Source: Gemmatimonadota bacterium
Lineage (GTDB): Bacteria > Gemmatimonadota > Gemmatimonadetes > Longimicrobiales > Gaopeijiaceae
Assembly (NCBI GenBank): GCA_026713345.1
Contig: JAPOOQ010000456.1
Coordinates: 1 to 7,425, forward strand
DNA: 7,425 nucleotides
Direction of reading: 5' to 3'
Positions 1 to 5,074 of the stretch are shown in pieces (position 1 is the stretch's first letter; each line of letters begins with the position of its first letter). Made by a program: the position numbers and the translations under genes. The notes beneath the pieces were generated by a model, which saw only the letters and a list, made by a program, of their open reading frames with translations, was not told the DNA's origin and made no database searches.

Positions 1-227
1 CCATGGATTGCGGGGGTTTCCCTCTTTTGAGGCTGATCTGCGTGGCCGATATTGCGATACCGGTGCGCTCGGATGATCGCGTTTTTCACCGTTGCGCCGG
101 GGATGTCTCACCCGCCAACGGCTTTCGGCCGGGCAGACGGCGAAGGGAATGTTCTCAAGCTCCCGGAGCCGTGGAGGAGCCGTTCCTCCACTCCACCTCA
201 GGCCGACGCCACAAAGGGAGGACCCCA
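1..227. other. Leader region without a recognised gene
   Basis: I see no recognisable gene, RNA or repeat here. An open frame runs through it into the small ORF that begins at 228, but its translation is Arg/Gly/Pro-rich and resembles chance coding in GC-rich DNA. A weak promoter-like pair, TTGAGG at 27-32 and TATTGC at 50-55 with a 17-nt gap, could drive the ORF at 228. The match to consensus is poor and I do not call it separately. Confidence 0.4.
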
Positions 228-500
228 ATGACCGACCATCGGGAGAACAGGACAGGGCACAAGGCTTCGGAGATGTGGGTTGGGTTGCGTACGATATGCG
301 GTGACACCTCCGTGGTCGTGGGAATCGTCGTCGAGGGGAGAGCCCACGTCTTTCTTGCCCCACGGGATGTGATCGGGAAGTTGGCCGATCAGATAACGGT
401 GGTGCTCGATGAGCCGCTGCCGCGCCGATCCCCACCGCAACCGCATTTGCTCTCACGGAATGGAGCGGACAGGAGACCGGTGGCGGGGGCGGCACGGTGA
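228..500 (+). CDS. Small hypothetical protein (90 aa)
   Basis: I do not recognise this protein. The ATG at 228 is preceded by a strong Shine-Dalgarno sequence, GGGAGG at 216-221, with six bases between, which is the main reason to choose it over the in-frame ATG at position 3. The first half contains a plausible beta-rich hydrophobic core (TSVVVGIVVEGRAHVFLAP, about residues 27-45). The second half becomes Pro/Arg-rich and low in complexity, as if the original C-terminus had been lost or the frame were read past its natural end. There is no signal peptide, no membrane segment and no Cys/His metal motif. It ends about 100 bp before the start of the secreted propeller gene at 607, on the same strand, but nothing ties their functions together. 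It could be a decayed gene or a chance ORF with a lucky ribosome site. Confidence 0.4.
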   Translation: MTDHRENRTGHKASEMWVGLRTICGDTSVVVGIVVEGRAHVFLAPRDVIGKLADQITVVLDEPLPRRSPPQPHLLSRNGADRRPVAGAAR

Positions 501-606
501 GGCCGACGGGACCTCAAGCCGCGGATGTGGGGTAAATTACTGTAGCCCCCCCCGTTCGCCCCAATTGGGCGAGCACCCTGGGACCCGGAACGAGAGACAC
601 GACTTG

Positions 607-1872
607 ATGAATACCCAGCCGGCGAAAGGCGCGCATCCGCCATCCGCGCTGAAGTGTCTGCTGGCTTGTGCGTTCGGCATTGCCGCGTGCGACGCCGTGG
701 GACCGCCGGAGCCGGAGTTCTGCGGGGGCTACCCCTGCAAGGACATCGAACTCGTGTCCCGTCTGTCGGCCGAACAGCTCGGTCTGGCCGAAGGGAATCT
801 GAATGACATGTGGGGCTGGACCGATCCCGTGACGGGCACGGAGTGGGCGCTCGTGGGCCATTCCGAAGGAACCGCATTCGTGAACCTCGAGGATCCCGAG
901 CGTCCGGTGCACGCCGCGTTCCTCCCCTTCACCCAAGGTGCGCTTCCGAGCGTCTGGCGCGATATCAAGGTCTACGGCGACCACGCCTTCATCGTGGCCG
1001 ACGGAGCCAAGAACCACGGGATGCAGGTCGTGGACCTGGCGCGACTCCGGGGGATCGCCGGGACGCCTTCGCGGATCGAGCCGCTCACGGTCTACGACCG
1101 CATCAAGAGCGCCCACAACATCGCCATCAACGAGGAGACGGGCTTCGCCTACGTGGTCGGCGCCAATGGCGGCAAGGACACATGCGGGGGCGGGCTGCAC
1201 ATGATCGACATTCGGACCCCCGCCATCCCGACCTTCGCCGGTTGCTTTGCGGACGAATCGGGGGGCTTCAGCGGGCCGGGATACACCCACGACGCCCTGT
1301 GCGTGGTGTACCGGGGTCCCGACGCCGAGCATCGGGACAGGGAGATCTGCTTCCTCTCCAACGAGGAGGTGCTCAGCATTGCGGACGTGTCGGACAAGCG
1401 CGCGCCCGTCGCGTTGTCCCGGGCCACCTACCCCAAGGTCGCCTACGCCCACCAGGGCTGGCTCGATGAGGGCCACGAGTACTTCTACATGAACGACGAA
1501 CTCGACGAGTACCACGATCTCGTCGAGGCCACGCGCACCATCGTGTGGGACGTGCAGGACCTGGATGACCCCGTCGTGGCGCGGGAGTTCATGGGCGCCA
1601 CCCCGGCCACCGACCACAACCTGTACGTCGTCGGCGACCTCATGTACCAGTCGAACTACCGCGCCGGCCTGCGCGTGCTGAGCATAGCGGACCGGGAGAA
1701 ACCGGTGGAGGTGGCCTTTTTCGACCCGACGCCGGACGACTCGAACGAGCCCGGGATCGACGGCTCGTGGAGCAACTATCCGTTCTTCGGCAGCGGCATC
1801 GTCGGCTTCACGTCCATGGGGCTGGAGTCGTCGTCGGGTGGCGTGTTCTTCGTCAGGCTGTCCGCTCGATAG
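607..1872 (+). CDS. Choice-of-anchor B / LVIVD-type secreted lipoprotein
   Basis: This 421-aa protein matches the choice-of-anchor B family, extracytoplasmic proteins built from LVIVD-like beta-propeller repeats and anchored to the cell surface by varied means. I chose the ATG at 607 because it starts a lipoprotein signal: basic N-terminus, hydrophobic stretch, then IAAC with the acylated Cys at residue 28. GAGAG at 592-596 is a modest ribosome site. The frame is open further upstream, but that part is not protein-like. Family signatures run through the chain: NDMWGWTDP near the N-terminus, SAHN (168-171), YTHD (226-229), YAHQGW (280-285), TDHN (335-338) and SNYPFF (389-394). Regular His- and Asp-containing loops suggest a ligand or metal role, but the biochemical function of the family is not known to me. 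The length is normal and the end is intact. A Cys pair (C39, C44) follows the anchor. It faces a convergent mini-lipoprotein gene. Confidence 0.9.
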   Translation: MNTQPAKGAHPPSALKCLLACAFGIAACDAVGPPEPEFCGGYPCKDIELVSRLSAEQLGLAEGNLNDMWGWTDPVTGTEWALVGHSEGTAFVNLEDPERPVHAAFLPFTQGALPSVWRDIKVYGDHAFIVADGAKNHGMQVVDLARLRGIAGTPSRIEPLTVYDRIKSAHNIAINEETGFAYVVGANGGKDTCGGGLHMIDIRTPAIPTFAGCFADESGGFSGPGYTHDALCVVYRGPDAEHRDREICFLSNEEVLSIADVSDKRAPVALSRATYPKVAYAHQGWLDEGHEYFYMNDELDEYHDLVEATRTIVWDVQDLDDPVVAREFMGATPATDHNLYVVGDLMYQSNYRAGLRVLSIADREKPVEVAFFDPTPDDSNEPGIDGSWSNYPFFGSGIVGFTSMGLESSSGGVFFVRLSAR

Positions 1873-2029
1873 GGAGCCGGATGCCGGAGCACCACCGTCC
1901 GCTCGGCGATGCCTGCTCGTTCACGCAGCTCGGGCTGTTTACCTCGATACTCCCCCCCGCAAAAAGACGACGCCCCCCCCAAACGTTGCGCCTGGGAGGG
2001 GCGGTTGCCCGGCGGCGGCGGCGGGTCCT
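1873..2029. other. Convergent intergenic gap with poly-C tracts
   Basis: This is the gap between two convergent genes. It holds two long cytosine runs, C7 at 1952-1958 and C8 at 1973-1980. A small stem (GCAGC/GCTGT, 1925-1938) is followed by only three T's, too weak to call a terminator. GGGC-GGTT-GCCC at 1999-2010 is another short hairpin without a T-run. No gene is supported here. Confidence 0.4.
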
Positions 2030-2188
2030 CTACCTCTTGATCACCTCGTCCGGCGGATCGCTGGGGACGGTGGTAGTGGGCGCCTTGCCGCTGCCCGGAT
2101 CGGTCGGGGACGGGCCCATGCAGGCCGAGGCCAGGAGAACGAGCGCGATCGCGCTCGCTGCGGTGAGTCGGGTGAGTGTCGTCTTCAT
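2030..2188 (-). CDS. Mini-lipoprotein, 52 aa
   Basis: This short minus-strand gene encodes 52 residues. It starts with a textbook secretion signal: MKTT, then a hydrophobic stretch (about residues 8-22), then ASAC with the likely lipidated Cys at residue 23. The mature part is only about 30 residues, rich in Pro, Thr, Ser and Asp, and ends DEVIKR. Its start is well supported by GGAGGAA (plus-strand positions 2195-2201) six bases upstream. The residue three before the Cys is Ala rather than the preferred Leu, so signal peptidase II processing is likely but not certain. I do not recognise a family. Such tiny lipoproteins are usually envelope or stress-related tails of unknown function, or could be entericidin-like, but no specific similarity supports that. 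It converges on the propeller gene, and its upstream region contains a TAGTAT element. Confidence 0.7.
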   Translation of the reverse strand: MKTTLTRLTAASAIALVLLASACMGPSPTDPGSGKAPTTTVPSDPPDEVIKR

Positions 2189-2202
2189 CGGGAGTTCCTC
2201 CG

Positions 2203-2425
2203 TCTTGGGGCTCTTGCGGCGTGTGGTTGCTTGCGGGCCTCCCGCCGCAGTTTGGTGCCCGCTGATCTATACTACGCAGAGCACCGGGCGGCATTTGAGA
2301 GGAAGACTCCTGAAACTTTGCGGGGAGATGCCCGCGCCCCTTCTGGGGGGAGTTTCCCCGCCCGACGGGAATGCGGCTTGCTCGGCCGCCCTTCCGCGGC
2401 TAAGGCGGGTGGGGAAACGGGGCCG
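2203..2425. other. Gene-free GC-rich stretch with short inverted repeats
   Basis: After the mini-lipoprotein ribosome site and possible promoter, this stretch holds only short hairpins, for example GGGGA-GTT-TCCCC at 2347-2359 and a GCCGC/GCGGC stem near 2380-2400. It lies on the inner side of the first IS terminal repeat (2426-2467), so it could be the eroded body of an insertion sequence. I found no transposase motif in any frame. Confidence 0.35.
2269..2274 (-). promoter_or_regulatory. Possible -10 element for the mini-lipoprotein
   Basis: On the minus strand this reads TAGTAT, in the context GCGTAGTATAGAT, about 80 nt before the start at 2188. The same TAGTAT, preceded by GTG, occurs 52 nt before the lipoprotein at 5564. 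No convincing -35 hexamer is visible at the right distance, so this is only suggestive. Confidence 0.25.
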
Positions 2426-2467
2426 GAATCTTGCCGCCGGGCATCCTGACCGATACCGCATGAGACC
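2426..2467 (+). repeat. IS1595-like terminal repeat, copy 1
   Basis: This 42-nt sequence starts GAATCTTGC and ends GATACCGCATGAGACC. It matches copy 3 at 37 of 42 positions by eye. Read on the minus strand it begins GGTCTCAT, the GG-start usual for IS1595-family termini. Its outer edge is on the right, so the element it belonged to lay to the left, where nothing recognisable remains. It is the most diverged of the three copies. Confidence 0.6.
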
Positions 2468-2630
2468 AGGGACAGCGTCTCGCCACTCACGGCTCCCTCC
2501 GGATTTGCGTAACGGGCGCACCCGAATTAACATGATCGATCAGGTCCTTATGCCCGGGCCACAGGGGCGTCGGTGCCCTCGGAGGGATGGGAAAGGGGCG
2601 TGCTCTTTTCCGGCGTGTCCTGTGGTCCGG

Positions 2631-2839
2631 GTAGTTTTCGATGTTGGATCCCCGAGAATGGATCGGCGGTCGCGAGCGGAACAAAGCACTCGAAGAAAAG
2701 GCTGCGGGACCGGTGGCCGGAAGGGAAGCGCATCGTAGCGGGGCTGCGAGAGCGTGGAGGTCGTGTGGTGGCGACCGTCGTACCGGATACCGGTTCCGCA
2801 GCTCTCCGGGGCAACATCTTCGACCACGTGGAGCAGTGG
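2631..2839 (+). pseudogene. IS1595/ISXO2-like transposase fragment, frameshifted
   Basis: This is a decayed piece from the middle of an ISXO2-type DDE transposase. Read across three frames it gives FDV (2637-2645), then DPREWIGGRERNK (2647-2685), then HSKKRLRDRWPEGKRIVAG and PDTGSAALRG onward to about 2839. The family pattern is VDET[YW]IGG..KNKH.SK+L, then a VGxKDR block, then DT...L.G. Frame changes near 2646 and at 2686 (one extra base each) break the gene, and the VDET catalytic motif is altered to VDPRE. The N-terminal zinc-ribbon part, the second Asp and the last acidic residue are missing. It runs into the terminal repeat at 2880, which fits as this element's right end. Inactive remnant; transposase identity is fairly secure from the spaced motifs. 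Confidence 0.7.
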
Positions 2840-2879
2840 CGGGTCCCCCTGGGGCCAATCCTGGAGTCGAAGCCGGACC

Positions 2880-2923
2880 GAATCTTGCGACCGCGCATCC
2901 GGACCGATATACCGAATGGGACC
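2880..2923 (+). repeat. IS1595-like terminal repeat, copy 2
   Basis: The first 30 nt (GAATCTTGCGACCGCGCATC and the following ten) are identical to copy 3. A TA insertion and two substitutions then distinguish the last part, which ends ATGGGACC. It directly follows the plus-strand transposase fragment and so fits as the right-hand end of that element, with the outer edge at 2923. The gene for the 227-aa protein starts 59 nt further on. Confidence 0.7.
2885..2913 (+). promoter_or_regulatory. Outward promoter-like pair inside the IS end
   Basis: TTGCGA at 2885-2890 and TATACC at 2908-2913 are separated by exactly 17 nt, each matching the sigma-70 consensus at four of six positions. The TA insertion special to this copy creates the TATA. 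The pair points out of the IS toward the gene at 2983. This is a consensus reading only; the sigma factor preference of the host is unknown. Confidence 0.3.
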
Positions 2924-2982
2924 ATTCAACGGGGGAGCGGCTGCACCCCGTAGACCCGCGGGCAACCACAGGGAGAGGTGCG

Positions 2983-3666
2983 ATGAGAGATTCGACAGGG
3001 GCCACCGGAATCAGCGTGCTCCACGGGAGAGCCGAAATCGTGATCGGTCTCTTCAGGGAGCTGTTTGGATGCGAAGGAGAGCGATTCGGCAGTCCCCCCC
3101 TTGGCGTATCGGGGATCCATGACGGGACTGCGGGAGTCCAGTGGAACGCCTGGTACCAGCGGGACGAGAGTGCCTGGCTGGGAGTGAACCTTGAGGGAAA
3201 GGAGTACGACGGGTGGCCCATTGCCCGGCTCATCGAGCGGGAGCTCTGCCATCCGCGCCTTCTATCCGTCAGGGTTGCGCGCCCTGAGATTGTTACCGTC
3301 AGCTGGAAGCGGGACGCGTGGCAGGCCTCCAACCGCGTCCGGATCATGGAGTCACATATTGCCCCTACCCCGACTAAGCTGATTCGGCTTGATGGCGAGG
3401 ACTGGGCACGTGCACTGGGAGACGCGCGCGAGTGCCTGGATCCGAAGCGGGATTGTCGCGGGCGTCGCCGAATCAGCGTCACCCTTCGCCCCTCAGGTCG
3501 TCTGGTTGAACGGTGGGTCAGCCCCCACCTCAGTTTCAGGACCCCGCTCCACGGAGTTGATTCCCACACAATGCGGCAGGCCAGGGACAACCTCGAAGGC
3601 CTTCACGAGTTTGCCGCCTTTCAGTCGAAGGTCGACGCCCGCGGGGCGTCGGGCGGGCGGCGCTAA
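2983..3666 (+). CDS. Protein of unknown function, 227 aa
   Basis: I do not recognise this family. The ATG at 2983 is chosen because GGGAGAGG (2971-2978) lies just upstream and because the open frame before it encodes IS-remnant sequence. The product looks cytosolic: no signal peptide and no membrane segment. It has a Trp-rich block, VQWNAWYQRDESAWLGVNLE (52-71), then a strongly protein-like stretch EYDGWPIARLIERE (74-87). A basic region follows around 155-163, and a C-terminal helix-like part (197-215) precedes a Gly/Arg tail. The composition and continuous frame suggest a real, conserved protein. It is bracketed by two IS1595-like remnants and precedes the orphan restriction-type nuclease gene by about 290 bp on the same strand, so it may be accessory cargo of the same region. 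A C7 run inside the gene (3094-3100) is a possible slippage site. Any role in defence is a guess from position. Confidence 0.7.
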   Translation: MRDSTGATGISVLHGRAEIVIGLFRELFGCEGERFGSPPLGVSGIHDGTAGVQWNAWYQRDESAWLGVNLEGKEYDGWPIARLIERELCHPRLLSVRVARPEIVTVSWKRDAWQASNRVRIMESHIAPTPTKLIRLDGEDWARALGDARECLDPKRDCRGRRRISVTLRPSGRLVERWVSPHLSFRTPLHGVDSHTMRQARDNLEGLHEFAAFQSKVDARGASGGRR

Positions 3667-3679
3667 GAAGGAGATTCGC

Positions 3680-3781
3680 TCCCGCCACCCAAGTCTTGTT
3701 GCCCCAGTATCCGCGGCCCCTTGCCCCTAGAGCCTTCCCGCCGATGAGCGTCTCGTTCACCTCGACGACACCGCCGGAGGA
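3680..3781 (-). pseudogene. IS1595/ISXO2-like transposase fragment, minus strand
   Basis: Read on the minus strand, this segment gives SSGG followed by VVEVNETLIGGKALGARGRG and then YWGNKTWVAGA. That is the start of the catalytic domain of ISXO2-type transposases, normally GxVEVDETYIGGK...NK..V.GA. The first catalytic Asp is replaced by Asn in VEVNET, so even a full protein would be expected to be dead. Only about 34 codons remain. The N-terminal domain is missing, and after VAGA the sequence stops matching. It is more complete in motif order than the plus-strand fragment at 2631-2839 and differs from it in sequence, so the two come from different IS copies. The terminal repeat at 3841-3882 lies on its upstream side, as expected for this element's left end, but the gap of about 60 nt is too short for the missing N-terminus, so a deletion occurred between them. 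Confidence 0.7.
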
Positions 3782-3790
3782 GCCGCCGAT

Positions 3791-3819
3791 GCATGACCCA
3801 TTACAAGCGACCCTACGCC
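3791..3819 (+). repeat. 29-nt direct repeat, left copy
   Basis: This 29-nt stretch matches 5046-5074 with one mismatch (T at 3801, C at 5056), and both encode MTHYKRPYA. The mismatch is silent (His CAT/CAC). A further GGAGCCGC lies just upstream of both copies, offset by six bases. The right copy is the genuine start of the 98-aa gene; this one is out of place, between a transposase fragment and an IS end. Confidence 0.85.
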
Positions 3820-3969
3820 CCGTGGCCCATCCCGGAGCCAGAATCTTGCGACCGCGCATCCGGACCGATACCGTATGAGACCTGCGAACCTCCCCGCGAC
3901 TGGCTGGCGAGGGCGCGACCCACCCCGGCACCCAAAATCGAGTCAGAGAACGCAAATGGACTTCATTGA
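3793..3969 (+). pseudogene. 58-codon chimeric ORF: duplicated gene start fused to an IS end
   Basis: The ATG at 3793 begins with MTHYKRPYA, the same N-terminus as the 98-aa protein at 5048. After nine codons the similarity stops abruptly. The frame then runs through the IS1595-like terminal repeat (read as ESCDRASGPIPYET) into unique sequence and stops at 3967-3969, 14 nt inside the nuclease gene that starts at 3956 in another frame. GGAGG at 3776-3780 could act as a ribosome site, at a rather long distance of 12 nt. The Cys pattern and the membrane anchor of the full-length protein are absent. I read it as a truncated copy of the small gene. It could still be translated as a leader peptide coupled to the nuclease start, which has only a weak ribosome site of its own. 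Confidence 0.5.
3841..3882 (+). repeat. IS1595-like terminal repeat, copy 3
   Basis: This 42-nt copy starts GAATCTTGCGACC and ends GATACCGTATGAGACC. On the minus strand it begins GGTCTCATACGG, reading inward toward the minus-strand transposase fragment (3680-3781), so it fits as that element's left end. It ends 73 nt before the nuclease start codon. TTGCGA (3846-3851) and TACCGT (3869-3874) are 17 nt apart, a poorer promoter-like pair than in copy 2. Confidence 0.7.
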
Positions 3970-5023
3970 CCGCCTGAAGACCCTGTCCAGCAGTGCCCAT
4001 GCGCGCGTGCCACACACGCGTACTGAAGAGGCGACGAAGACAGCCTTGGTGATGCCGTTCCTTCAGGTACTCGGATACGATGTGTTCGACCCCCGCGAGG
4101 TCGTGCCCGAGTACGTCGCCGACGTCGGGCTCAAGCGCGGCGAGAAAGTGGACTACGCCGTTCTCAAGGACGGCAAGCCCATCATCATCATCGAATGCAA
4201 GGGAGTGGGCTCGACGCTGGATCTCGCCAAGGTCACGCAACTTTTCCGGTACTTCACCAGCACTTCGGCTCGGTTCGGCATCCTGACCGATGGGATGATC
4301 TACCGCTTCTTCTCCGACCTCGAAGAGCCGAACAAGATGGACGAAGTGCCGTTCCTTGAGTTCGATCTTTCCGAGATTACCAATGAAGATGCTCAGAACC
4401 TAAAGCGCTTCACCAAGGACTCGTTCGACCTCGAGGATTCGATCGCTGCGGCCGAGAATCTCAAGTATACCGAGGCGATCAAGCGTGTGCTGGGCGACTT
4501 GCTGGCCCGTCCGACCCAGGACTTCGTTCGCTTCATCATGGATCACGTGCACGGTGGGCTCAAGACCAAGGCCCGCGTCGAGAAGTTCACGGGGCTAACC
4601 AAGCATGCGTTCCGAGAGTTCATCAACGACCGGATCAACGACCGTCTCCAGTCGGCGCTGAATAGTGAAAGGGATGACGACGACGCGTCAGAACCGGAGA
4701 CCTCCGCCGATGAGCCGAGCACCAAGCCGAGGATCGTCACGACCGAGGAAGAGCTGCAGGCCCATACTATCGTGAAGGCACTCCTGCAAGGAGTAGTCGC
4801 TGAAGACCGGGTGCACCTGCAAGACCGCCAGCATTACTGCAACATCGTGCTTGATGGAAGACCCCATAAGAACATCGTTCGGCTCCGATTCAATGGCCCC
4901 ACGAAGCGGATCTCTATCCGAAACGAGGACAACGAAGACGTCACGCACACAGTGGACTCCCCCGAGGGAATCGGCGCACATTCAGAGGCGATCCGGGCAC
5001 GGGTGAAAACGCTGCTCAAGTGA
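3956..5023 (+). CDS. Orphan nuclease with type I restriction R-subunit N-terminal domain (COG4748-like)
   Basis: This 355-aa protein matches stand-alone proteins carrying the HsdR N-terminal nuclease fold (HSDR_N, PD-(D/E)xK superfamily; COG4748-like). I chose the ATG at 3956 because MDFIDRLKTL is the usual family start. The in-frame ATG at 3875 lies inside the IS end. Motifs in order: TEEATKTALVMPFLQVLGYD (23-42) with the helix Glu; EVVPEYVADVG (48-58); Asp66 in KVDYAVL; then IIIIECK with Glu80 and Lys82, completing the D...ExK site; then RFGILTDGMIYRF (106-118) and LEEPNKMDEVPFLEFDL (122-138). An acidic linker (about 239-256) leads to a C-terminal domain (about 258-355) of unknown role. It lacks the helicase motor of true HsdR, and no HsdM or HsdS is present. 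The intact active site suggests a working DNA nuclease, perhaps in defence or DNA repair; family function is not established. The native ribosome site is weak (AGAGAA). Confidence 0.88.
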   Translation: MDFIDRLKTLSSSAHARVPHTRTEEATKTALVMPFLQVLGYDVFDPREVVPEYVADVGLKRGEKVDYAVLKDGKPIIIIECKGVGSTLDLAKVTQLFRYFTSTSARFGILTDGMIYRFFSDLEEPNKMDEVPFLEFDLSEITNEDAQNLKRFTKDSFDLEDSIAAAENLKYTEAIKRVLGDLLARPTQDFVRFIMDHVHGGLKTKARVEKFTGLTKHAFREFINDRINDRLQSALNSERDDDDASEPETSADEPSTKPRIVTTEEELQAHTIVKALLQGVVAEDRVHLQDRQHYCNIVLDGRPHKNIVRLRFNGPTKRISIRNEDNEDVTHTVDSPEGIGAHSEAIRARVKTLLK

Positions 5024-5045
5024 ATGCCATGAAATGAACGGAGCC

Positions 5046-5074
5046 GCATGACCCACTACAAGCGACCCTACGCC
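5046..5074 (+). repeat. 29-nt direct repeat, right copy
   Basis: This is the partner of 3791-3819, one silent mismatch apart. It forms the start of the 98-aa gene. The two copies bracket a segment of about 1.23 kb (3820-5045) that holds one IS end and the nuclease gene. Confidence 0.85.

Noticed and set aside
514..1617. Long minus-strand open frame (367 codons) opposite the propeller gene
   Set aside because: The plus strand there carries clear family motifs throughout. The antisense translation is His/Val/Gly-rich without a recognisable domain, a typical shadow of high-GC coding DNA.
2532..2738. ORF starting MIDQVLM just after the first terminal repeat
   Set aside because: No good ribosome site and Arg/Gly-rich composition. 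Its middle is one frame of the broken transposase, so it is not an independent gene.
1767..2738. 323-codon plus-strand open frame spanning the convergent gap and the IS remnant
   Set aside because: It overlaps the propeller gene end, the antisense of the mini-lipoprotein and an IS end in turn. It has no consistent protein character.
2426..3882. CRISPR-like array from three similar repeats
   Set aside because: Spacing is irregular (454 and 961 nt between starts), genes and transposase fragments lie between them, and they behave as IS termini. No cas gene is present.
3875..3955. Upstream start for the nuclease at 3875
   Set aside because: That ATG lies inside the IS terminal repeat, and the 27 extra codons are Arg/Pro-rich. 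The family N-terminus begins at the 3956 ATG.
3536..4240. Minus-strand 234-codon open frame
   Set aside because: Only its 3680-3781 part is meaningful (transposase remnant). The rest is antisense to the nuclease gene or reads through the IS end.
3956..5023. Complete type I restriction-modification system
   Set aside because: Only the R-subunit N-terminal fold is present. No helicase motor, HsdM or HsdS is encoded in the window.
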